A stretch of 64,000 nucleotides of DNA from Gentiana macrophylla (Eukaryota; Streptophyta; Magnoliopsida; Gentianales; Gentianaceae): the NCBI GenBank assembly GCA_026214975.1, contig CM047806.1, forward strand, positions 82,817,599 through 82,881,598. The letters are read 5' to 3'. The notes under the pieces were generated by a model. The model was given only the letters and a program-made list of their open reading frames with translations, was not told the origin of the DNA and made no database searches. How positions within the stretch are numbered: position 1 is the stretch's first letter; each line of letters starts with the position of its first letter. A program made the position numbers and the translations under genes. Positions 23,995 to 36,448 of this stretch are shown here, piece by piece.

Positions 23995-26900
23995 ATGGAG
24001 GACTATTTGTCATTCATGAAGACTCTCCGCTCTCAGATGAATGGTGTTGTGATTTCTCTTCTCATTTTTTTTTTTCCGCTTTTGCATTACTGAACGGTAG
24101 TGTTTTTTGCTGATAAACGTATGAATTTTGCTTCTGAATTTGATAATTCCTGCAACCGCAGAGGTGGAGGATCAAGCCGCTAAGATCACAGTCGAAGAGC
24201 AAATGCATTTCACTACCATTCAGAATTTGGAGAAGGACCTAGATTGCGGTTAATTCCACGCTTTTCCTTTTACTATTTCAATTTTTTTTGCTACGAACAT
24301 TTACCTTATGGATCTCTGAAGCACTATGAGCTTTTTCCTGATTTTTTCAAGATTGTTTGAGTTTAGTTTTTGTCTAGTGTCCATTCCTTTTATTTTGGAA
24401 GGTGAATCTGCAACTGTAACCTTTTGAGTGTTTTAGGCGGTGGATTCACCATCAGTCTATCACATCTATTTTTCTCTGGAGACATCTTGAATTTGCGAAT
24501 TTAATTATCATTTGAAAGAAGAATCTGTTAAAACATATGGATTAAAACTGTGGTACTGAATCTATTTTTCGTCTGGAAAGCGTAAGTTTCATTACTTCTC
24601 ACTCTTTTATTCTCTAAACGAATCATATAACACATTTCAAATCATGTGGATAGCAATTTGTGTACAGGAGTATGATTTTCGCATAAAACTATGTTCGATT
24701 TGTTCATTCACGTTTTCTTTGCTTTTATGATGGTATAAGTAACTTTATATCTACGTTCTTAATGACTTGTTCTTTAATTTTTTTGATGAGAGTCTTCATT
24801 TTGTGATAAATTTGGACGGTAAATGGTTTCATCTCTCATGTTGCTTGAATGCAGTAAAAAATGAAACAAGACAGCTTAAAGAAGAAACTGAACGTCTGAT
24901 GATATTAAAAGGGAATTTATGTTCTGAGATTCTGGAAAAACAGAGGAAAATTACATCCCTGGGTTCTGATGCCTCCACCCTTAGCCAGGTGATGAAATGT
25001 TGCCCTTCGAATGATGACTGGTTGAGAAAAAGGTGTTTCAGATTCTAAGATGGCAGTGAACAAATAAGATTCAGTTTTGCTGCAATATTTTTCGTATGCA
25101 TGCCACAGTTATATCATAGTTCCACCTCCATAATGAACCTTTTCTTAGTCCATCTGATGATTTCATCCATATATTCTTCTGTTCGTGCTTTTTTCTTTAT
25201 TTCTTATCATCTATCTGCCATGAAAGTTGTGTGCTCGTATAATATATGACCTTTTGCAGTTCAGTCATTACACAAAAAATGTAAAACGTGACTCAGCTTT
25301 TTCCTCAATCAGTTGAGTGTGTGTTTCGGGTTGAAAGCTACTCACTCTTAAAATGCATTTACTTTCTTCCTCATGCTAAGATAGTCTTACAGCCAACATA
25401 ATCAGTGGAGAGCTATGAGGTTACCTTTCAATCAAATTCTAACTGCCTAATGAATTGGTCCTTTTCCTTGTTTTGGTTTTTATCTAAAGATGAATTGATT
25501 ATATAGGATGACTACGTTCTATGCGATTGAGTACATTGTTGTTCTGCTTTATTGTCATACTTGTACAGACTTTGGACCTAATTCAAAATGAAAGTGATGC
25601 CCTCTCCACAAAAATTTCCGTGAAAAGGTAAAATAAAGAGCATATTTGGGAGCTAACTGAAAATGCATGAATCTAAGGCACAGTTGATCATCATGACAGG
25701 ACGTGTTACACAAAGGCTATTGAAGACATTAATTCTGGTCTCAATGAACAACAGGTTTGGAATCTTATGATTTCCATCCAAATTTTGATGATTATTTCTT
25801 TTTTATTCTGATTTGTTAGGGGTGTCTCCTATGCAGAGATGGCTCAATACTGCCCAAATTAGCTTCTCACTTGGGGAGGAGGGAAAGGTAATTCACATCA
25901 TGATTCCTCTCCTTTTTAGTTGTCAACCACAATATTTTGTATTGGAAACTTTACTCATAGAGAATCAGAATTAAGTTATAAGGGATTTTGCGCTATCAAG
26001 CTAATGATATCCTGATAATTTGTCATCTCACCTAAAATCTAGTTTCTAGGAAGAAGTGCAGTCTGTCATTTGCACACTTTTACATGCACCCTCACATGTG
26101 TGCTTACCATATGTGCATAATAGTTTGTTTTAGCAATAACATTATGCAGTAGTAGGATTAATTTTTTTTCCAGAATTGGGGCATCACAAATTCATCCTTG
26201 GATCTCCTATTCATTTTACCATGTCATCTAAAAGTTTAAAACATTAGGAAAAGGTGCAGCTATTAACTTGCATATTGTATAGATATTTCTTCCCCTTCTT
26301 TTTCTTTACAAGGCCTTTGTTTATTATTCTAGACAACACATATGGAAGAAATGTCTGGAGGCACAACCGGCACAACTGAAGGTATGGGCATTGGTTAATT
26401 CAGTGAACAAACTGGAAACCGACTTTAATTCATTTTATCAAGTAAACTAAAATGTAGTTCAGGTACTGAGTTTGGAAATGATATTTTCTTAATCCACATA
26501 TATTTGGGGTAGAAACAGGCGGCATCATGATTCGATGCTGATGCTGAAAGACTGGAACATTTCTGTGTAATGACTGGGAGAAGTTTTTACTGAGATAAAT
26601 CTCTAATGAATAATGTGATACTGCAATTGGAATCATTATAATTTAGGTAGATGGTTAATAGCCTGAGAAGAGATCCTGCAGCCAGCCCCACTAATCAATC
26701 CTGTTTTAACTGAAATGGACTGTAAGCAATTTGAATATCCATCACGATATTTTTAATTTGGGTAGATATGCAAAGGAGAAAGGGCAGCTAGCATGATCAT
26801 TTATTTGATGAAGTGGGAACGATCATCTACTAGCATAGCAATGAGATATTTTTACTATAAAAATAGTATTTTAAAGTCGCCAGTGTACGAAACCTCTTCT

Positions 26901-29326
26901 CATATTAATAGGTAGCAGATGAAGTAGGCAATCTGCTACTTCAACCTCATTGTAGTCGAGACTTCCACTGTGCAAAAATAACATTTTGGTATTCTACAGA
27001 ATCCCAGGGCAACAAAATGAAAAGCATGATGATGAGTTTGGATGCTGCAAATGCTGAATTGGGCCAGATCAAAACCGTGAAAAACAATCTGATTTCAGAG
27101 CATAAAGAGGTTAGCTTAAGTAGCCATTTGTTGACTATGAATTTTCATGCTTTGTTCTGCTGCCCGGTCTGTCTCATTATTTGCTATGAAAACGAGATGT
27201 CAATAGCTTTGCTACTTCAGAAAACAATTGTATTTTGTCGTGTTCAATAATTTTGGAGCAATGACTAGTTTCTTTCCATGTAATCAGCTTAAGCATATGT
27301 GGTCAACCACTCTGCTCTATTTTCGGCAATCTCTTTTATGTTAACTATCATTATTCTTGCTCAATACACACAAACACAGTTATTATATGTGTATACACCT
27401 GTGGGTGTTTGTATGCAAGTGTGTATATATACAAATTTGTGTGTGTTGTATATGCATATAAGTATCTATACCCTGATTTATGTTCGCATATGCAGTGGTG
27501 TCAATTGGCTAGACTTGTGCATAATTTATGTCGTGTTTTCTGGTCAATATGTCTTAGTGAAGTAGGAAAAACAGAGCAGCATTTCGGGCATTCATGTTTT
27601 TAGAGCATGGGGAATCACCTTGTGATATCCCACATCGGTAAATTAAGTGAACGCCTTCCCCCATATAAATGTGAGACATAAAGTGTCTCATCAACTCGGG
27701 TTAGCCTTTTAGACCAAGCGAGGACGGCGATCTAAGCGATTGACCGGACATTTATGACTATTTAGCGCTACTGTGCCCGAAGTGCAGGGGCGTTAAAAAA
27801 TATTATTGAGCCGACTATCGAGGCGGAACTATGCTATTGACCGCGTCTGAAAGACGGTGTAAGGATGGCCTCTAATTACCTCTGGTAGGATGATCCGGGA
27901 CAAGCTTCTTGGCCGCCTGGCGCGAGGACGCCATCCCTTATAAGGGGGAGAATGTGATATCCCATATCGGTAAATTAAGTGAACGCTTCACTTTTCATAT
28001 AAGTATGAGACATAAAGGTCTTTGTCAACTCTAAGTTAGCTTTTTTAGACTAAGCGAGACGGCGATCTAAGCGATTGACCTGACATTTACGACTATTTAG
28101 CGGCTACTGGTAGAGTGTGGGGCGTTACAACCTTATACTTCTATAAGAGGTTGTTTTCGCGACTAAAAAAAGGCATCATAGACTCATAGTGACATCTGCC
28201 ACAATGCTAAGGCTCCCCTTAAATACTTTAGTGTGAATATTTACAAAGTATTCTATTGCTCTTGCTGGTCTTGTCTTCATTATCTGTTTATTTTTCTGTT
28301 TGAATTTGCGGAAGTCACGTGAAAGGTGACTTTAACCAAGTTATGTCTCTGACCCACGGGTGTTGTGGGTTTTGACTCAGATTCTTCACAGTATCTAGCA
28401 TGACGAGTAAACCAGAAAAAAAAAATGCAAATATATGTCTTAACTGTTTACTTCTTCAATCAGTAGAGCAGCGATTTGCTAATGAAATTTTTTGCTCCGC
28501 AGATGAAGCAAGCAATGGAGCTAACCAAGTCAAAGATTAACCATTTTCAGGTAGGTTATTGTCCCCTCAAACCTTGTTTTGCTTCTCTTCTTATGTTCAT
28601 CTTCTTTTCACAAAAATAAAATGCAAAAGACTGCATATGAATTTACTAGTTGAAGTTGAATCTGGAGCTTCTAAAGACCTTTTCAACTATTTTATTTTTT
28701 ATGTTTTATTGTTTTGATGAAATGACAAATGTTAGTTGTTGTCTATCTGAAAATGGTATTGACGGCTTGAAAAATGCATGAATTATCCTTTAATCCTTCT
28801 AGACTCGTAAAAAGATAATGAGACTTTAGGCATTCTGAGATTCTCTCTGCCTTTTGTTATATGGCCTACTTCGAGTAAATGAATTTAAACTTCCATAATT
28901 GGAGGTTGCAAATACTAAGTGTCGTGGTCTGTCATTCTTTATTATTCAGCCTGAACTTCAGAAATTGGATTGTAAAGTGTTGGAAGAGGAGCTTCAAGCT
29001 CTCTTATCTGATAAAGCTGGGGAAAGTGAGTACTTGCAGTCGCTTCAGCTGCAGATTAGGGATTTAAAGGTGATCATAGTCAACTTTTTGCTTTATACTT
29101 CCCATTCCGTCCACATCTGAATACACTTCACAATTACAGCGTTTAAAATGATAATAGTAAACACCATGTTGCAGTAAATGGCATCAGTTTATTCACAGAT
29201 TCTTGTTCACTAATGTATCATGTCATACACACTGATTCATATCATGTTTTCTTTCAGGGAATTCAGCAGAGTGTTACGTGTTCTTGTGGAGAAGAGTATA
29301 TTGTAGGACTAGGTCCTTGTGAGTAG
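23995..29326 (+). CDS. Coiled-coil protein of unknown function, 11 exons
   Basis: Exons: 23995-24043, 24162-24248, 24855-24988, 25569-25627, 25700-25754, 25837-25887, 26333-26381, 27000-27109, 28503-28550, 28950-29069, 29258-29326. All introns are GT-AG and every junction keeps phase, giving 831 nt and 276 residues. The protein starts MEDYLSFMKTLRSQMNEVED. It has two helical, Glu/Lys/Gln-rich coiled-coil stretches (about residues 15-135 and 165-255), separated by a Gly/Thr-rich linker near residue 155 (MSGGTTGTTE). It ends in a Cys-containing tail, CSCGEEYIVGLGPCE, which is unusual for a coiled coil and may be a binding or metal site. There is no signal peptide or membrane segment. I do not recognise the family; a cytoskeletal, kinetochore or tethering role would be a guess. 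Intron 8 carries a TRIM element. The gene converges on the SPS gene. Confidence 0.75.
27621..28129 (+). mobile_element. TRIM (miniature LTR retrotransposon) in intron 8
   Basis: A 509-bp element with two 177-bp LTRs, 27621-27797 and 27953-28129. Both start TGTGATATCCCA and end GGGGCGTTA(C/A)A. A polypurine tract, TAAGGGGGAGAA (27941-27952), sits directly before the right LTR. The 155-bp interior has no coding capacity. The right flank is ACCTT (28130-28134). The left flank reads ACCT followed by the T of the LTR, so the 5-bp duplication is present if one T is missing from a short T run. It lies in the sense orientation within the host intron and would need enzymes from another element to move. 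Confidence 0.85.
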
Positions 29327-29877
29327 CAACCTGAGATGCGGAAAACATTTTAGTTATGAGCAGTGCAAGAAATGCTACACGGTTCTTAATATACAGTAGG
29401 ACAAATGTTTGATATGCTTCTGATCTAATAGTTGCTGTAGAAGGTTATCAATGATTATGCTTGTTTTAGTTGGAATCTCTCTACAGAACAATGGCATGCC
29501 TTGACCCATTCCTTGCAAAAAAAAAAAATAATAATAATAATCTATTGCGCCAGAGGTGTGCCTTGCATTGTCTTTGCATATGGATCATTTTAAGACTAAC
29601 TTATTCCCACACGAGCAGACAGATGTACACTTGATTTAGTGTTGTGCAATGTCTTGCTCAAGTGATTTATAGCATCAATTTGTCATTTACTACATTTTAA
29701 TGACAGTTTTACTCGCACAAAAACAAATATGGTACACTATACTTGTACAACACTGACTTATATAGTCTATAGGACTTGTTTTTGCTTGCCTTAATAAGTT
29801 AGACTAAAATAGCAAGGGCCTTTGTTTTTTTAGCTTCCTCTTTGAAAAGTTCGACACTGAAACATAATAGTTAGAGG
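29327..29877. other. Shared 3' intergenic region of two convergent genes
   Basis: 551 bp between the stop of the coiled-coil gene (plus) and the stop of SPS (minus). It contains an A-rich run with (AAT)n at about 29518-29540 and no gene. Both 3' untranslated regions and polyadenylation sites must lie here. Confidence 0.6.
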
Positions 29878-32800
29878 TCATGCCGTCCTGAAAGTTTCCA
29901 GGGCGTTAGAGATATCATTGGCTTCAATGCCCTGCGTTATACTGGTGGAACTTTGGGGGACAACATCGTCTCTTTTAAAACCGTCTTCATTGTGGAGAAG
30001 CATTTCACTCCCATACTCCACAGAGCCTTTCAGGATCACTGTCTTGTGGAGGCCAACCAGGAGGTCCTCATGATCAGTATCACCTCTTTCCCCAACAAAA
30101 ACAATCATACTGGAAACATCGATTCCCCACCTTACTGATAGGTACCTTTATGATAAATTACAGATATGCTCAGTGACTTAATTTTCTTGCGCGGAACTTT
30201 TTTTTTTTCAATCATTTTTCAGAGTTAAACTAATGAGTAAATTTATTTAAATCTTATGACAATATTGAAGCACCTACCTCAGCGCCTGTGCCCTTGACGT
30301 GAAAAGTGGTAACACATTTAGCCTTGATGCAGCATGTGTGTAGACAAGGTTGCACCTGAAGCCTCTCATCCGCAATCGCTGCCTTAGGTCATCAATTTTC
30401 CTGGTCTGCATCATGTTTACTGAATTTATTTATTTTTGCAAAGTGAAATTTAATCAAGCTTATTAGTTATCACATGTCCGATTCATTTGAGCTAATTAGA
30501 AAACCTAGAATGATGTAAAAAACCATACCTTGGATCCAGGTCTAATAGCATATGAAAAGCATCGGGAGTTACTTGAACTTCTGCTTTCTTTCACATCATT
30601 TTCGGCGCCATTTTCCATCTTAGCTAGTCTCGTTACCATAGACTTTATGTGTTCACCAGGCCAACGGTATTCAATATGTGCTTCATAGTCTTCGTCAACC
30701 GACAAATCTCTCCAGGGGTAATACATCTCACTACCACTACTACAGAGCAATGCATCAAATTCTTCTAATCTTATGTTGGAACCTTTTAATACTTCACTCA
30801 CCTCAATCAAAGTTAGCCCTGTCAGTAATACAAAGCCTATCTGGCTAGAACCTGAACCCTTAACTTGCTTAAGGTTCTCGATAATATGTGGTAGGGTCTC
30901 GGTACAGATTCCATCGTTGTTGTAGCAGTCAGTCGCCACTACGTGTAACACTTGTCTTCTTCCAGGACTGTAATTCATTGTAGGTACTCCTTTAGAACAA
31001 GATTTCCTCATTAAGAGTTCCATGAGATCCTGTTGTCTTGACAGATTGTCAAGTTCTCCATTAACTTTGAAGTCTCCATCAATGGAGAATTTCAGAGAAA
31101 CATCTTCTATGCCACTTAATGATTCACTCATAGGTTCTTCTTGAGTAGGAATAACCCCAAGACGATTCATAGGATGCCGATCCTGGCACTGCTCAACATG
31201 AAAGAGGTAATTACGGCAATGTTCTGGCCAAGAGAAGCGATGGATATTATTTAGGCCGTTTTTTCGACAATCAGACCAGAGGTTCTTGTCAGCCACAAGC
31301 TTTAAAAGAGCATCTGCTAAGGATTTCTGGTCATGTGGATCGACAAGCAAGCCATTGTTAAGTGCCTGATTAGCATTATGCTGCATGTTAGCTTTCTTCA
31401 GAAAACTTCTTTCAGGTTGTTGTGTGTGGATTTATTATACATTCTGAGTTTCTTATCTTATGTTTTACTTGGTTGTCATGCAAAAATTGTCAAGTAATTA
31501 GGTTCTCTTCTCTGAATTGATTATTTGGTAAAAAAAACAGAATGGATTCACCTTGAGGATATCCACAGGACCACCGTTCCTTGTAGCAACAATAGGTAAA
31601 CCATATGCTGCTGCCTGTAAAGAAGGATTATCATGAGGTTTTCAGGTAAAATATTTTATTCTATTTTTCCTATGTAAAAGAGGACAACTGACCTCAATAA
31701 GCGTCAAACCAAATGGCTCCACAAGAGCTGGATTGATAAAGACTCCCTTCAAGAAACAAATTTTTGCAGTGAAATTTTCAGTTTCGATAAATGAGGGGTT
31801 TCTTGGTGGATTAAATAAATAAGATCTTGTAAACATTAATGTAGGCTTGGACTATCTTGTGGACCTATTTTTTTTTATAGACTTTTTGGTGGATCAGATA
31901 GGTCTCTAGAGTGGATTACTTTACATTGATTTGGTACTATTCATCATTTATCAAAACATGAATTTAATTTATTTGATTCAATGAATCTATACTTTACCTT
32001 AGTTTTTGCTGCCAGACGATATATCTCAGGAACATCCGGTTGCTTATGATGCTTTGGTATTGCCACTTGACCGTACAAATCAAACCTGTCAATCAGCTTA
32101 AACACTGTAGTCAAAACAGCAGAGCTACTGCTCGACATTTCGTCTATATCATCTCTGTTTCCCAGTATAAGTGCCTACAGTTGCACAAGGGAATTAAGGT
32201 TAGAAACTCTCTGCAGTCTTTTAGGGTTTACTTTATTCACCATTGATTGAAAAACTGCAGCCTTACCAAATTAGCCAGTTCCCTTAGGGGTTGACATTCT
32301 CCAAAGCGCTTTAAGCAATGTGGTAACATTTTTTTAGGGTCTGGACGAGACAATGCTAGTATCATGGGCTTGTGAGGGTTCGTGAAGAACCGCATTATCT
32401 CATGACAGTAATCAAATAGAATAATGTCCAAATATTTTGGAAGCAAGCAATAATTTGTTACTTATTGTTTTGGTTTAGTCCATTAAAGACGGAGGAAAAT
32501 GTCACAACATATACGAATTTAAAGTCAGATATGACTTAATTATTTTGTGTTTTAGATTTAAGCAATTGATACTTGATAAATTACCATCTCGGCTAGAGAA
32601 GTGTACTTTGTTCACATATATATAGTCTAACAATGCCTTCAGGTTTCTTGCATCAAAATTGGACGGTATGGGCTTAACGAGTAAATTATTTGAAGGATCG
32701 TTTTACAATTTCAGAGACTGATATCTGACCTCAGACCAAATAGGAGGTACAGTTTTTTTCTGAGAACGATCTGCTCCAATCATTGATTTAAGATCACCAT

Positions 32801-35800
32801 CACCATCTAGCATACCCTGAGTGGTAACGCTGCTGAAGTCCATACCCGGTGGTATTACCTGACAACAACATAATCTCCAGGTGAATAAGCTTATTTGCAG
32901 TAAGGGGTTTAACATGCTGTTCAGAAGTTTCTGTGGGTAGTCGGATTGCAGATGAGAAAATGTACTGATATGAATCGTCCTTTATGAATTACTCTACTTT
33001 TTGAATGTTGCAGTTTTCATGGATGTTGTCACATGGTTTTAGGGTTCAAGCACTGACTCTATAGGAATTGGTATTCAACTGAATGAATGGACCATGAATA
33101 TTGCTTGGTGGACAATACAACGTCTTTAGTATCTTGGGGCCTTTTCCTATGAAGCGTATAGAAAGTGGATGTACTAAGTGAATATGCAGCACCAATCGGT
33201 TATGCTTGGCAATCTGGACACAAATTCAGTTTGTTACATGACATGGTATGCCAGATAGGTATAGTTCGTTTCACGTTTGGCTAGTTTGGCATATATGTGT
33301 CTCTTTCCATTTTTCAGCTATAAATGTACTTCATATGGGCCTAATTTACATATTATGTGCAGAGGAAAGAAAAAGTAAAGTATTGAATTCTCATACCACC
33401 ATTCTTGGCATGTGTCGCCCATGACAGCTGACTCCTCTACGCGGACTCTGAGTTTTCTCTCCAACTGGATATCGAATCCATCGTAAAGACCCCATTGTTC
33501 TTCAATCTCCTGTCTTGTGCTAGTTACCACCATTTCTGCAGCATCCAGTCCCAGCTCTTCGGCCTCAATCCTCCTAATAATCTTGTAGGTGGTGTTTATG
33601 TCCTCTCGTGTGAGTCTCCCCTGTTTAAGTAATTGCTCAAACTTGTTCCTGCCTAATGAGTGTCCAGTTAGCACCATCGGGACATTTAAGACTCCGGACA
33701 AACGAGCAGCTACTTCTCCAGCATCGGCGTAGTGACCGTGAATCACATAAGGCCATGCTGGTTTTCCTGCATTTACTTGATCCCCTATAACTCTCGCCAT
33801 GTTTGCCACATGGCTCAAGGCTCCGTCCACAAATTCAGGTATGTAAGGCCAAAATGATTCTTTCGGGATGTATCTGTACCAAAGAAAATACATTGTTACT
33901 GTGCCATGCTTAAGATCAGAGATTCTGGAGGAATCGTGTGAAGTAGGCTAAGTTAAAGCCTAAGACACTTTTTCTATGGTCTTACTTGTTATGAGGTCCA
34001 CAAGGTATGCGTATTATGTAGGCACCACAGCTACCAAAACCATCAGAGGGGTAAGAAAGCATCTCAATCGGTTCCCCATAGCTGGAATCAACTTCAGGGG
34101 CAGTAATTTGTCGTGTCAGGAGGTCTACCCGATATACACCCTCTGTATTTGCCAGAGCTCGTGCAAGTTCAACGACGTATTTCACCTGGAATATATTTTG
34201 AATGGGTCTTATTTAAAATATGATACATCCAACTTTCAGAAAGTCTTTAGGTAATGTCATTGTGTAGTTTTTTCAACCCCTGTAGTTAGTGCAGTATATG
34301 GGTGAAAATAGCTAGAGCAAATATGATGTCTTTTTTTTTTTTTAGCTTTGTTCAGTAAATTAAGGGAATAGGTAACTTGATCACTAAGTACCTGACCACC
34401 AGTGTCAGAATCTCGGCCAAGTTCCATGTTTTCTCCACGCACCAACCCATGAAGACTACATAAATAGTATCCATCAATACATGAAACTCTACCCGCTACA
34501 CTCATGTCTTAATGCCTTTGTCCATTTTTCACTATGCATTTATTTCGAATGCAATTATAAGATTGTGAGTGTGTACAGGGTCTTTGTGTGGTCCATTTTT
34601 TTCGGTTGGGGGTGGGTGGGTTGCTGCTCTTGTGCATAATCCTTCAAGTTCACAATATGCATACAAACGCCAATTCCAGGAAAAGGAAAAGGATCAATAC
34701 ATACCTGATCAAGACAATATAAATTTGCCGCGATGCATCATCTTTGGACCAAAGCTGTGTGTCTGCTGCCTTTGTCCTGGGAATCTCGTGGATAAGAGAT
34801 GGCTCTATGGTTTGAGGATCGGCTTTCTCCTTCTCACCTTCCGAGAGTTCAGAGAGGTCGTCTGCAGCATCAGTTCGGCCCTTTTCTCGCTCAAGTTTGC
34901 GTCCGACGAGTTTCTGCGCGTCATCCCAAGCTATCTGCAGGTATGAGTTGAAATTGATGGATGATAAATATCTATCACTTCTTATACGCCCTTGAGTGTC
35001 ATCATGGCCCTTTCTTTATTTTTAAAATTAGATTCTCCGCTAGCATTTCCCCAGCTTTATTTGGACGTTAATCACATATCATACAGGTTAGGTCTTCAAG
35101 TTGGTGTGCATCATATTAGCTTGTGTCTTCAGGTTTTACAGTCTATCATGGTGGTTGAGGTAACTAATCAGTACCTGTTTCTTTTTTCTGGCAAGATGCC
35201 AAATGCGCCAGCACATATTCTCAAGCCTATTGTTGCGTTCGCGTGAATTCCTTGTTGCCACCACCTGCCATTTATCATTACATTCAAACAAGGACTAATC
35301 ATATTTTCCACGCGCTTTTTTGAAGAAAAATGCTTCAACATGAAGCTAAGGATTAGGAAGTAGCCACATACACATTTCTTGGGAATCCGGATCTTCTACG
35401 GTGTCCTCAGCGTTGTGATGTCTGGGGACATCACAATGCACAAAGTGAGCTTACTTTCTTTAGTGAGGGTGTTATGATCGGTCAAGTGAACTTACCTTGT
35501 GATGTCACTGGACAGATCACAACACCGGCCTCATTGGAGAGGATCCGGACTCCATTTTATTGTGCTCAAAGCACTAGCTAAACTAATAGTCTTCCATCAC
35601 AGTCAGGAAACATATATATAGATATATGAAAAGTGATTCTTGACCTTGATCCATGTCCTGTGTAGATCAGACTCATCAAAGCTGTTGACAACTTCTTCAA
35701 CGAAGTATTTGGTTGGGCTAAATGCCGTGGACTGATCATGATGTCCACCTTCCTTGTCATCTTTCTGCAACTTGAACCATTTCTCATCTAATCTCGTGTT

Positions 35801-35932
35801 TTTAATACTAGTGCCATTTTTCAACTTTCCAACTTGAATTTGATCAGCTGATGATCTTGTCCCTCCGCGTCTCCCACTCCCAACGTCCAATATTGCCTCT
35901 AAGTACCCATTTAGCCATTCATTTCCCCCCAT
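29878..35932 (-). CDS. SPS4: Sucrose-phosphate synthase, SPS4/family C type, 14 exons
   Basis: Exons on the minus strand: 35932-35645, 35264-35175, 34934-34705, 34455-34392, 34185-33986, 33873-33397, 32858-32730, 32398-32267, 32174-31998, 31746-31693, 31614-31552, 31365-30529, 30405-30278, 30145-29878. Introns are GT-AG. The enzyme is a cytosolic GT4 glycosyltransferase that makes sucrose 6-phosphate from UDP-glucose and fructose 6-phosphate. Landmarks are [18 protein letters not shown] at the start, GRDSDTGGQ near residue 220, HGHYADAG and [14 protein letters not shown] in exon 6, and the E-x7-E motif EPFGLTLIE in exon 10. A phosphatase-like C-terminal domain runs through exons 12-14. The total is 3137 nt, one short of 1046 codons, because a base is missing in exon 6 near 33440. 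Exon 8 carries a compensating -1/+1 pair that garbles the [12 protein letters not shown] motif. Length, family C start and short linker match SPS4-type proteins (about 1050 residues). The symbol is assigned by resemblance. Confidence 0.9.
35381..35553. mobile_element. Palindromic MITE-like insertion in SPS intron 1
   Basis: The ends are near-inverted copies: GGGAATCCGGATC at the left and GGAGTCCGGATC read inward from the right. Inside is a perfect 10-bp hairpin, TTGTGATGTC, loop TGGG, GACATCACAA (35413-35436). A related palindrome lies near 35495-35524. The whole 170-bp block can fold. No clear target duplication was found. Confidence 0.5.
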
Positions 35933-35945
35933 AAGTTAGTACCAT
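35919..35945 (-). promoter_or_regulatory. Possible upstream ORF overlapping the SPS start
   Basis: An ATG at 35945-35943 opens an 8-codon frame (MVLTYGGK, then TGA at 35921-35919) that overlaps the SPS initiator ATG (35932-35930) out of frame. If the transcript starts upstream of 35945, this could lower SPS translation. The transcript start is not known. Confidence 0.4.
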
Positions 35946-36448
35946 GTACCACTTACTCACTCGGTGCACTTTGCTGATAATGGTGGTGTGGTACGAGGGG
36001 CTATATGCATGTGTACGCGTGTATAACTACGCGAGCGGTCTTTAGGTGTGTACGCGGTTTATTTTTTTTCACAACTTTGGTGAAAGTTGTTTGGTATTGG
36101 CTGGAAGTGTGGTTCTTATTTGAGGGCCTAAACCTTGGGAAGATGGCGTTGGCGTTTTATAGCTGAGCTTGAAAACTGTTTTTGGATTTCCTTTTACATT
36201 GTAATTTCATTTTCTTTGGTTCCAAAAATTATTCTCCACTAGCATCTAAGTTAATATTAATAAAAAATACATTGAAAAAGAGATCGAATTTCTTTGGTGT
36301 TGCTTTTTATTTATTTATTATTATTCTAATAGACTATGCATTTCATTCTGTACCAATATTCCAGGCCATATACACCTCAACTTCAAGTATTTATTGACAA
36401 AGGAATCTCTTACAATTCTGTGGTTCCGGGAATTCAGGATAGGAGGAA
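35946..36448 (-). promoter_or_regulatory. Upstream region of SPS
   Basis: About 500 bp before the SPS start, containing CTATATGCATG at about 36000 and several ACGCG steps (TACGCG at about 36014, 36028 and 36051). Beyond 36180 it is AT-rich. No element is certain enough to name. Confidence 0.35.

Noticed and set aside
23793..24113. 106-codon plus-strand frame over the start of the coiled-coil gene
   Set aside because: A different frame from the spliced gene; no domain, and the spliced model accounts for this region better.
27621..28129. Cassandra-type TRIM with 5S rRNA-like LTRs
   Set aside because: The TGTGATATCCCACATCGG start is similar, but I could not find 5S rRNA internal-promoter-like sequence in the LTRs.
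34569..34946. 125-codon plus-strand frame
   Set aside because: Antisense of SPS exon 3 and flanking intron.
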